Positions 1 to 5,371 of a stretch of 8,116 nt of DNA are shown one piece after another (within the stretch, counting starts at the first letter, position 1; every line of letters starts with the position of its first letter). The stretch lies in assembly GCA_002350065.1 (NCBI GenBank), contig DEDQ01000069.1:5550-13665 (forward strand), read 5' to 3'. Under the pieces are notes generated by a model, which saw nothing but the letters and a program-made list of their open reading frames with translations, did not search any database and was not told where the DNA came from. Origin of the DNA: Ruminococcus flavefaciens (GTDB lineage: Bacteria; Bacillota; Clostridia; Oscillospirales; Ruminococcaceae). The position numbers and the translations under genes were made by a program.

Positions 1-6
1 AAAAAA

Positions 7-13
7 CCTCCGG
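7..13 (-). promoter_or_regulatory. Ribosome binding site of the next gene, off the left edge
   Basis: Read on the minus strand this is CCGGAGG followed by six T bases up to the window edge. It starts only four bases after the stop codon of the ACT-domain gene. A Shine-Dalgarno this strong, this close, implies a further cotranscribed gene whose start codon lies just outside the window. Its identity cannot be seen. In related Firmicutes PheB-like ACT proteins often sit beside amino-acid biosynthesis genes such as homoserine or prephenate enzymes, but that is only expectation. Confidence 0.75.
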
Positions 14-16
14 AAA

Positions 17-460
17 TTATTCGGCAGAGAGGACTTTCGCCTCGAGAACGCCGTCAAGTTCAGTTATAGAATTAAGGGAAACTATCTCATTCGGGGAACC
101 GTCGGTAAGTCTCAGCGAGATATTTACCGCAGCGGCTCCATCAACGGGAATGCTCTGATTAACAGTGAGGATATTCGCATTCAGCCCGTGGAGGAATACG
201 AGAGCGCTCGAAAGAACTCCCGGACTGTCGCTCAGCAGGAGATAAAGATTCACTATCCTGCGGTTGAAGAGCTCCTCATACGAAAAAACGCTGTCCTTGT
301 ACTTGTAGTATGCACTGCGCGAGATGCCGATGCGCTTGCAGGCAGAGGCGAAGCTCTTCTCGCCTTTCTGAGCCATTAGCTTCTTGACATCGAGGACTTT
401 TGTAAAGACGTCAGGCAGAATCTGCGCGTCAACAACGATAAGCTGTGATTTCTTTTCCAT
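17..460 (-). CDS. pheB: PheB/UPF0735-type ACT-domain protein
   Basis: This is a 147-residue cytosolic protein, the same length as Bacillus PheB. The N-terminal part holds a short helix-turn-helix-like segment around residues 36-58 with the family hallmark SRSAYYKYKDSVF. A C-terminal ACT domain spans about residues 70-143, with the typical strand-then-DSPGVLS turn at 78-84. ACT domains bind small ligands, usually amino acids, so a regulatory role in aromatic or aspartate-family amino-acid metabolism is likely; no catalytic residues are visible. The reading frame is open for 20 more codons upstream to an ATG at 518-520. I chose the ATG at 458-460 because AAGGA lies 9 bases before it and because the upstream ATG would sit almost at the predicted transcription start. 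It is the first visible gene of a minus-strand operon that continues leftwards. The family is clear; the ligand and exact job are unknown. Confidence 0.92.
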   Translation of the reverse strand: MEKKSQLIVVDAQILPDVFTKVLDVKKLMAQKGEKSFASACKRIGISRSAYYKYKDSVFSYEELFNRRIVNLYLLLSDSPGVLSSALVFLHGLNANILTVNQSIPVDGAAAVNISLRLTDGSPNEIVSLNSITELDGVLEAKVLSAE

Positions 461-529
461 ATCAGAACATCCTTGAATCCTAAATCTGAAATCGTCCGTC
501 ACAGACGAACAACTGTACATTGTATATCT

Positions 530-558
530 ACTATACCATGTTTTTGAAGCTTTGTCAA
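530..558 (-). promoter_or_regulatory. Sigma-A promoter for the ACT-domain operon
   Basis: On the minus strand, TTGACA (positions 558-553) is followed by exactly 17 bases and then TATAGT (535-530). The -35 is a perfect match and the -10 differs from consensus at one base. Transcription should begin near 523, giving a leader of about 60 bases before the ATG at 460. The leader holds a small possible hairpin (TCGTC/GACGA). A strong constitutive housekeeping promoter is expected. Confidence 0.88.
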
Positions 559-606
559 GTGTTAAATGTTATTTTTTAGTCAAAGTTGAGTAATTCTGTA
601 GCAGGC

Positions 607-678
607 TGCGTCTGCAATGTCACATAAAAAGCTGAAAGCTGACAGCTGATGTCTCATTTCCGAGCTATTTCAGACGCA
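607..678. repeat. Inverted repeat TGCGTCTG / CAGACGCA
   Basis: TGCGTCTG at 607-614 is exactly complementary to CAGACGCA at 671-678, with 56 bases between. The interval contains the three heptamer repeats. The arms are long enough to be notable in 8 kb but the spacing is large, so this may be a paired binding site, the edge of a small degenerate element, or chance. Confidence 0.35.
630..650. repeat. Three tandem AGCTGA(A/C/T) heptamers
   Basis: AGCTGAA (630-636), AGCTGAC (637-643) and AGCTGAT (644-650) are three adjacent 7-base units differing only in the last base. They create a perfect 11-base palindrome at 637-647. Such AGCTGAN runs look like simple-sequence intergenic repeats. They lie upstream of the GTPase promoter and do not overlap its -35. 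Confidence 0.7.
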
Positions 679-694
679 AATTTGCTTCCCGCAC

Positions 695-723
695 TTGCAT
701 TTCCGGACAGAAAGTGCTATAAT
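695..723 (+). promoter_or_regulatory. Extended -10 promoter of the GTPase operon
   Basis: A perfect TATAAT at 718-723 is preceded by TGC, an extended -10 (TGn) element. With a 17-base spacer it faces a weak -35, TTGCAT (695-700). A second overlapping TATAAT occurs at 723-728, so the start may be staggered around 730-736. The leader to the ATG at 788 is about 57 bases. A weak -35 with a strong extended -10 is a layout often controlled by an activator or repressor, but no operator is recognised. Confidence 0.75.
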
Positions 724-735
724 ATAATATGTGTG

Positions 736-785
736 CCAAAAGGGAGAGCTCCCCGCGGCGAAAATTTTTTGGAAAGAAGTGTTCC
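736..785 (+). promoter_or_regulatory. Leader RNA with possible ribosome-site-masking structure and weak Shine-Dalgarno
   Basis: The untranslated leader can form nested pairs: CCAAAA (736-741) with TTTTGG (767-772), enclosing GGGA (742-745) with TCCC (750-753). An alternative pairs GGAA (771-774) with TTCC (782-785). Both involve the only ribosome-binding candidate, GGAAAGAAG (771-779), eight bases before the ATG at 788. The site is much weaker than those of the downstream genes. Translational control is possible but rests only on short stems. Confidence 0.35.
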
Positions 786-787
786 GC

Positions 788-1894
788 ATGACAAAAATCA
801 CAATTTTTTCAGGATTCCTCGGAGCCGGTAAGACCACTCTTATCAAGAAGCTCATAAACGAGGGCTATAAAGGCGAAAAGCTCGTGCTTATCGAGAACGA
901 ATTCGGTCAGATAGGCATTGACGGCGGCTTTCTCAAGGACGCCGGCATCGAAATAACAGAAATGAACTCCGGCTGCATCTGCTGCTCGCTCGTTGGAGAC
1001 TTCGGCAAAGCGCTTGAAAAGGTGCTTGCTGAATACAAGCCCGACCGCATACTCATCGAGCCCTCCGGCGTCGGCAAGCTCAGCGACGTTATAAACGCTG
1101 TGCGCAATATCAACGCTCACGATGTCGAGCTCGACGGCTTCACAACAGTCGTTGACGCTAAGAAGTGCAAAATGTATCAGAAAAACTTCGGCGAATTCTT
1201 CAACAATCAGATAACATATGCAAGCTGCCTTATCCTCAGCCATACAGCAGGTCTCTCGCAGGATAAGCTCAACGAAGTCGTTGAGCAGCTCAAGGCTCTC
1301 AATGCGGCAGCTCCTATCGTAACAACAGAGTGGGACGAGCTCACAGGAAAGCAGCTCGTTGAGGCTATGACTCAGAAAAACACACTCGACGACGAGCTCA
1401 AGGCTCTTCTCGAGGAGGCAGGTCACGAGCATCATCACCACCACGACCACGATGAGCACTGCCACCACGACCATGACGAGCATGAACATCATCACGAGCA
1501 CAATGAGCATTGCCACCATGACCATGACGAGCATGAACATCATCACGACCACGGTCCGGACTGCACCTGCGGCTGTCACGATCACGATCACGACCACGAT
1601 CATCATCACCACGCCGACGAAGTATTCACAAGCTGGGGCAAGGAAACTCCCCGCACATATACTCCCGAGGCTATAGAAGCAGCTCTCAACGCGCTTGCTG
1701 ACGAGGAAAAGTTCGGTATCGTGCTCCGTGCCAAGGGAATCGTTGCCGGCGAGGACGGTCAGTGGATACACTTCGATTACGTTCCCGGAGTACCCGATGT
1801 AAGACACGGAAGCGCTGAAACTACCGGCAGACTTTGCGTTATCGGCTCCAAGCTCAACGAGGAAGCTGTTGCAAAGCTCTTCTGCGTAGAATAA
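788..1894 (+). CDS. G3E (CobW-type) GTPase with a His-rich metal-binding linker
   Basis: This 368-residue cytosolic P-loop GTPase is of the COG0523/CobW class, whose members use GTP to load or move metal ions. Walker A is at residues 9-17 (GFLGAGKTT) and a switch segment with ENEFG at 36-40. The metal-site motif GCICC has C63, C65 and C66, and ILIEPSG at 88-94 is the Walker B region. The usual NKxD guanine motif is replaced by SHTA at 151-154. A linker (213-275) holds 33 histidines plus C225, C242, C259, C261 and C263. The CobW C-terminal domain follows at about 277-368. The frame extends up to a GTG at 731, but that lies at the predicted transcription start with no ribosome site, so I chose the ATG at 788. 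It is the first gene of the plus-strand operon, 10 bases before the next. Zinc is the most plausible metal because of the His/Cys linker; this is inference. The NKxD change is, to my recollection, shared by clostridial relatives. Confidence 0.93.
   Translation: MTKITIFSGFLGAGKTTLIKKLINEGYKGEKLVLIENEFGQIGIDGGFLKDAGIEITEMNSGCICCSLVGDFGKALEKVLAEYKPDRILIEPSGVGKLSDVINAVRNINAHDVELDGFTTVVDAKKCKMYQKNFGEFFNNQITYASCLILSHTAGLSQDKLNEVVEQLKALNAAAPIVTTEWDELTGKQLVEAMTQKNTLDDELKALLEEAGHEHHHHHDHDEHCHHDHDEHEHHHEHNEHCHHDHDEHEHHHDHGPDCTCGCHDHDHDHDHHHHADEVFTSWGKETPRTYTPEAIEAALNALADEEKFGIVLRAKGIVAGEDGQWIHFDYVPGVPDVRHGSAETTGRLCVIGSKLNEEAVAKLFCVE
1451..1552 (+). repeat. 51-bp in-frame tandem duplication in the His-rich linker
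   Basis: Two adjacent 51-base units, 1451-1501 and 1502-1552, differ at only four positions by my reading. They encode residues 222-238 and 239-255, each carrying EHCHHDHDEHEHHH. The duplication adds one cysteine and eight histidines. It keeps frame, so gain or loss of a unit would tune linker length without breaking the protein. Confidence 0.9.
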
Positions 1895-1904
1895 GGAGGA
1901 CAAA

Positions 1905-2864
1905 ATGCCTAATCAGGAACCGATACCGGTATACCTCTTTCTGGGATTTCTCGAATCCGGAAAGACTAAATTCATACAGGAAACATTAGAGGATAAACGC
2001 TTCAACACCGGTGAAAAGACTCTCCTTCTCATCTTCGAGGAGGGCATCGAGGAGTACGATACCTCACGCTTCGTCAAAAACAATTCCGTAGAGATACGCA
2101 ATATCGAGAGCAAAGAGGAAATGACTATCGCAAACCTCGCGCGTCTCGCTATGGAAACAAAAGCGGAGCGCGTTGTTGTTGAATACAACGGTATGTGGAA
2201 CGCTTCCGACTTTTTCCAGAATATGCCTCAGAACTGGGCAGTTGCGCAGGTAATGTTCTTTGTCGACTCCACTACCTTCCTCAATTACAATGCAAATATG
2301 AGAAGTCTCGTTGTGGATAAGCTCAACCTCTGCGAGCTTGTAGTTTTCAACCGTTTCGACAAGAGCTACGACGTTCAGGAATTTCACAAGATAGTCCGCG
2401 GAGTAAGCCGCCGCACTGAGATATGCTACGAATACAACAACGGACAGGTCGCATATGACGACATCGAGGACCCGCTCCCGTTCGATGTTGAAGCAGAGAA
2501 TATCGTCATCAAGGACGAGGACTTCGCTCTCTGGTACCGTGACATCATGGACGACCCCGGCAAATACGACGGCAAGACCGTTACATTCAAGGGTCTCGCT
2601 GCCAAGAACAAGAAATTCCCGACCGGCTGTTTTGCGCTCGGCAGACATATAATGACCTGCTGCGTTGAGGATATCCAGTACTGCTGGGCAGTTGCCGAGT
2701 GGGACACTCCTTTCGAGCCGCGTCAGCCCAAGCACTGGGTAAACGTAACCGCTAAGATAAGCGTCCAGAAGCACAAGCTCTACCGCGGAGCCGGACCTGT
2801 ACTAAAGGTCATTGCTCTCGCAGACGCTGCTCCGCCCGAAAAGGAAGTCGCAACGTTCTATTGA
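1905..2864 (+). CDS. G3E-type GTPase domain fused to a TIGR03943/DUF1980-like C-terminal domain
   Basis: This is a 319-residue soluble protein. The N-terminal half is a CobW-like P-loop domain: Walker A GFLESGKT at 14-21, a Walker B-like RVVVEYNG at 89-96, and NRFD at 149-152 as the guanine motif. The CxCC metal motif of typical G3E proteins is missing; the equivalent stretch near residues 60-72 has no cysteine. From about residue 206 the sequence matches the soluble C-terminal part of TIGR03943/DUF1980 (YcgQ-like) proteins: KYDGKTVTFKG (220-230), then RHIMTCCVED (247-256) with C252 and C253, and an ending VATFY. Those proteins usually pair with a permease and lie near CobW genes. A ribosome site AAGGAGG starts just after the upstream stop, 10 bases separate the genes, and the two are surely cotranslated from one mRNA. 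A metal-handling partner of the first GTPase is likely; the metal and partner are unknown. I recall similar full-length fusions in other clostridia, so the architecture is probably conserved. Confidence 0.9.
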   Translation: MPNQEPIPVYLFLGFLESGKTKFIQETLEDKRFNTGEKTLLLIFEEGIEEYDTSRFVKNNSVEIRNIESKEEMTIANLARLAMETKAERVVVEYNGMWNASDFFQNMPQNWAVAQVMFFVDSTTFLNYNANMRSLVVDKLNLCELVVFNRFDKSYDVQEFHKIVRGVSRRTEICYEYNNGQVAYDDIEDPLPFDVEAENIVIKDEDFALWYRDIMDDPGKYDGKTVTFKGLAAKNKKFPTGCFALGRHIMTCCVEDIQYCWAVAEWDTPFEPRQPKHWVNVTAKISVQKHKLYRGAGPVLKVIALADAAPPEKEVATFY

Positions 2865-2869
2865 TAATA

Positions 2870-2911
2870 CAGGGCTGATATTATCTGCCCTGCGTAATTT
2901 CCGATATTATC
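2870..2911 (+). repeat. Imperfect 23-base palindrome and repeated GATATTATC
   Basis: Between the fused GTPase gene and proC, 2870-2892 is palindromic apart from two T/T mismatches and its centre: CAGGGC-T-GATA-T-TATC-T-GCCCTG. Its core GATATTATC (2877-2885) recurs exactly at 2903-2911, just before the proC ribosome site. GATAATA at 2863-2869, overlapping the stop codon, could pair with either TATTATC. There is no T-run, so it is not a standard terminator; it may be an mRNA processing hairpin, an attenuating structure or an operator. Confidence 0.5.
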
Positions 2912-2929
2912 CCAAGGAGGAATCATAAA

Positions 2930-3736
2930 ATGAGCAAAATAAACATCGGCTTCATCGGCGCCGGCAATATGGGAACTGCTATCATGAAGGGTATCGCAGG
3001 AAGTCCCGCTGCCGCTGACATCAGCCTTTTCGCATTCGACCCCGACACAGCAAAAGTCGCTTCACTCGCCGAATTCGGAGTAACAGCCTGCACGAGCGAG
3101 GCTGAACTCACTGAAAAATGCGGCTACATTTTCCTCGCAGTCAAGCCGCAGGTGATAGAAACAGTAATTGAGGCTGCTGCTCCGGCAGTAACTCCCGACA
3201 AGGTAATTATTTCTATAGCAGCCGGCATCTCGGACGAATTCATCGCTTCCAAGACCATTCCCGATGCAAAGGTAATACTCGTAATGCCTAACACTCCCCT
3301 CCTCCTCGGCGAAGGAGCTTCGGCGCTCTCACGCAACGAGAAGGTAACAGATGAGGAATTCGACCTTATCCTCAGCGTATTCCGCTCATGCGGAAAGGCA
3401 GCAGTCGTTCCCAAGGACAAGATGAAGGAGATAATCGCTATAAACGGCAGCTCTCCTGCATTCATCTACCTCTTTGCAAAGGCATTCATCGACTATGCCG
3501 CAGCTGAAGGCATCGACACAGCCGCTGCTACCGAGCTTTTCAGCCAGAGCCTTATCGGCTCGGCAAAGATGATAACCGATTCCGGCTATTCTATCGCTGA
3601 GCTCATAAAAATGGTATCCTCTCCCGGAGGAACAACTCTTGCCGGACTTGACCGTCTCTACGAGGGCAAGCTCGAGGATACAGTCAAGAACTGCTGTGAA
3701 AGCTGCACAAAGCGTGCATATGAGCTTTCAAAATAA
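2930..3736 (+). CDS. proC: Pyrroline-5-carboxylate reductase
   Basis: ProC catalyses the last step of proline biosynthesis, reducing 1-pyrroline-5-carboxylate to L-proline with NAD(P)H in the cytosol. At 268 residues it has the normal family length. The N-terminal Rossmann fold shows the dinucleotide loop GFIGAGNMG at 7-15. The family motifs VKPQ (71-74) and MPNTP (119-123) follow. The helical dimerisation and active-site domain contains INGSSPAF (171-178) and the ProC signature SPGGTTLAGL (231-240). The glycine usual in the GSGPA loop is serine here (S175), a mild variation. AAGGAGG lies nine bases before the start. It is 65 bases downstream of the fused GTPase gene and 56 before the SpoIIM-like gene, so it may be read from the same promoter. 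Nothing links proline synthesis to the GTPases mechanistically; shared transcription may be incidental. Confidence 0.97.
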   Translation: MSKINIGFIGAGNMGTAIMKGIAGSPAAADISLFAFDPDTAKVASLAEFGVTACTSEAELTEKCGYIFLAVKPQVIETVIEAAAPAVTPDKVIISIAAGISDEFIASKTIPDAKVILVMPNTPLLLGEGASALSRNEKVTDEEFDLILSVFRSCGKAAVVPKDKMKEIIAINGSSPAFIYLFAKAFIDYAAAEGIDTAAATELFSQSLIGSAKMITDSGYSIAELIKMVSSPGGTTLAGLDRLYEGKLEDTVKNCCESCTKRAYELSK

Positions 3737-3792
3737 GTTCTAATACTTGTCCGTTTTGCATATCCTTATCGTAAAAGAAAGGAGTGTGCAAA

Positions 3793-4389
3793 ATGAAACA
3801 TTTGCAGTATATACCCGCACAAACAGGAAAAAACGCCGGATTTGCCCTCATGACCGGAGCTATCACCTCCGGAGTCGTTATAGGCTCACTGCCGGCAATA
3901 CGGCTCGCCGGAGAGCATACGCCGTGGCTTCACCAGTATTTTTCGCCGCTTCTGTGCGGTGATACGGTATTCGCGGTGTTCGGGAAAACACTGCTGTCGG
4001 AGCTCTTATTTCTCGCGGCAGTATTCCTGCTCGGAGCATTCGCTTTCGGACAAGCCGCCGGAGCAGCAATGCTCGTCTACAGAGGCGTAGGCATAGGCGT
4101 TTCCGTCTCGCAGATGTACTCTGCCGGAGGACTCAGGTCTGTTCCCGCAGTCGCTGCGCTCGCGCTTCCCTATTCGCTCGCGGTATCGCTCATAGCCATA
4201 CTTGCAGTGAGAGAGGCTATGCGCTCATCAAACCGTATACTGCTGTTTTTCGCCTCAGGCAAGTCCATAGGCGGCGAACGCCGCGGACTCAGAATGTACT
4301 GCATACGCTTTGCCGTACTTATTATCATATCACTTTTCATTTCTGCCGCAGACTCGCTTCTGAACTACATTTTCGCGGGACTGCTCTAA
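3793..4389 (+). CDS. Multi-pass membrane protein, SpoIIM-like
   Basis: This 198-residue, strongly hydrophobic protein has about five predicted membrane segments: residues 17-36, 66-84, 88-107, 117-138 and 168-195. The central glycine-rich stretch FLLGAFAFGQAAGAAML followed by YRGVGIGVSVSQMY resembles the core of stage II sporulation protein M and its relatives. In SpoIIM this is part of the machine driving septal membrane movement in sporulation, but distant homologues occur in non-sporulating bacteria with unknown roles. The assignment is from motif resemblance only and is tentative. A GTG at 3784 opens the frame earlier, but AAAGGAG at 3778-3784 overlaps it and sits eight bases before the ATG at 3793, which is therefore the start. 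It is followed after 22 bases by the DUF624 gene, so the two membrane proteins probably work or are made together. Confidence 0.72.
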   Translation: MKHLQYIPAQTGKNAGFALMTGAITSGVVIGSLPAIRLAGEHTPWLHQYFSPLLCGDTVFAVFGKTLLSELLFLAAVFLLGAFAFGQAAGAAMLVYRGVGIGVSVSQMYSAGGLRSVPAVAALALPYSLAVSLIAILAVREAMRSSNRILLFFASGKSIGGERRGLRMYCIRFAVLIIISLFISAADSLLNYIFAGLL

Positions 4390-4411
4390 AAAAACGGAGG
4401 AATCGTTCAAA

Positions 4412-5335
4412 ATGGGTCTGTTCAACTATGATTACGAAAGCGCCGGTCCCGGCATAGCCAAAAATGCTCCGCAAAAAAAAGGCTTAGCGCTGTTTTTCGA
4501 CATTTTCTACCGCGAGAAGTGGAAAATCGCAGGACTGAATATCCTTTTTTTCATCTTCTTCATACCGGTCATTCTCATGCTGCCGGCTGTATACTACATC
4601 AAGCCGCCATATGTCTGCATCGGAGTTCTTGCGGTACTTTTCCTTATCTTCACGGTCAACATCGGACCCGCTCTCGCCGGAATGACCAAGGTCATGCGAT
4701 TTTTCATAATTGAGCGTCATACATTCGTCATGCGTGACTTTTTCAAGGGATATAAACAGAATTTCAAAAAAGCTTCGATAATCGGAGTTCTCGACGTTCT
4801 TGTCGCTGCATCTGCATATGCCGGCTACAACGTCTACCCCGACCTCGCACAGCTTTACAACAGCAAGATATTCTATGTGCCGCTCATCCTGACATTCAGC
4901 ATAGCGTTAGTCGCCGTGATGATGAACTACTACATCTTCCTGATGATGACCGCGACAGACCTCTCGCTCAAGAACCTGATAAAGAACTCGTTCGCGCTTG
5001 CATTCGTCTCGCTGAAGCAGAACATCATCACAACGGTCATGATAGTGATACTCGGCTCGATAATGGTTATTCTGCTGTTATACGCGGTGCCGCTGTTCAT
5101 GCTGGTAATGCCGTTCTTTCCGGCAGCGCTGATGTGGTTCATCGCCTGCTTCAACAGCTATCCGGTGATACAGAAATACGTCATTGACCCGTTCTACGCT
5201 GAAAAGGGAGAGATAAACCCCGAAAAGGCTGACGTATTTGACGAGATAGACGAAGAGACCGTTTTTGAGGACATGGGCGGAAAAGAAAAGCCCATAGAAA
5301 AGCGTGCCAAAGGAAAAGGCAAGCACATATCATAA
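4412..5335 (+). CDS. DUF624 (YesL-like) membrane protein
   Basis: This 307-residue integral membrane protein has about six hydrophobic segments: residues 39-62, 66-90, 120-141, 153-178, 205-225 and 226-246. The family mark is the loop GPALAGMTKVMR at 85-96 followed by a charged stretch and DFFKGYKQNFKKA at 109-121, which matches the DUF624/YesL pattern. Most family members are near 200-220 residues; this one is longer because of an N-terminal soluble tail (about 38 residues) and a C-terminal cytosolic tail (about 257-307). That tail is acidic first (FDEIDEETVFED) and lysine-rich at the end. YesL-type genes often sit near carbohydrate uptake genes, but none is present here and the function is unknown. 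CGGAGG precedes the ATG by 11 bases. It is the last gene of the plus-strand operon, ending seven bases before the shared terminator stem. Confidence 0.88.
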   Translation: MGLFNYDYESAGPGIAKNAPQKKGLALFFDIFYREKWKIAGLNILFFIFFIPVILMLPAVYYIKPPYVCIGVLAVLFLIFTVNIGPALAGMTKVMRFFIIERHTFVMRDFFKGYKQNFKKASIIGVLDVLVAASAYAGYNVYPDLAQLYNSKIFYVPLILTFSIALVAVMMNYYIFLMMTATDLSLKNLIKNSFALAFVSLKQNIITTVMIVILGSIMVILLLYAVPLFMLVMPFFPAALMWFIACFNSYPVIQKYVIDPFYAEKGEINPEKADVFDEIDEETVFEDMGGKEKPIEKRAKGKGKHIS

Positions 5336-5341
5336 AAAGCT

Positions 5342-5367
5342 GACCCCTTATCGATTGATAAGGGGTC
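5342..5367. terminator. Bidirectional intrinsic terminator between convergent operons
   Basis: GACCCCTTATC (5342-5352) pairs perfectly with GATAAGGGGTC (5357-5367) across the loop GATT. On the minus strand the stem is followed by AGC and five T bases (5338-5334), a good intrinsic terminator for the GTPase operon. That T-run overlaps the stop codon of the plus-strand DUF624 gene. On the plus strand the tail is TTGTTC, a weaker U-run. It starts seven bases after one stop codon and five bases after the other, so it serves both operons compactly. Confidence 0.92.
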
Positions 5368-5371
5368 TTGT

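Larger units (their letters stand above)
461..787. other. Divergent intergenic region
   Basis: These 327 bases separate the minus-strand ACT gene from the plus-strand GTPase operon and contain no convincing gene. The left third carries the ACT promoter. The middle (about 560-690) is AT-rich at first and then holds the AGCTGA heptamers and the 607-614/671-678 inverted repeat. The right part carries the GTPase operon promoter and a roughly 57-base leader. I looked for a Bacillus-type Zur palindrome, a T-box and a known riboswitch core and saw none. Short ORFs here overlap promoters and lack ribosome sites. Confidence 0.8.

Noticed and set aside
461..520. ATG at 518-520 as the start of the ACT-domain protein
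   Set aside because: It would leave only a few bases of leader after the strong promoter at 530-558, and the extra 20 residues do not match PheB relatives.
530..735. Zur-type operator in the divergent control region
   Set aside because: I searched by eye for the Bacillus-like AAATCGTAAT inverted repeat because of the metal GTPases; nothing close was present. Other metal regulators cannot be excluded.
731..787. GTG at 731 as an earlier start of the first GTPase
   Set aside because: It coincides with the predicted transcription start, has no Shine-Dalgarno, and the 19 extra residues are unlike the family N-terminus.
1452..1676. A 74-residue Thr/Met-rich frame within the His-rich region
   Set aside because: It is the +1 reading of the CAC/CAT/GAC repeat and has repetitive, unnatural composition.
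809..1903. A 364-residue open frame on the minus strand across the His-rich GTPase gene
   Set aside because: It is a shadow of the real gene: the protein is low-complexity Val/Met over the His repeat, has no ribosome site and matches no family.
2064..2774. A 236-residue antisense frame across the fused GTPase gene
   Set aside because: The opposite strand encodes a clear GTPase plus DUF1980-like protein; this frame shows no domain and no start signal.
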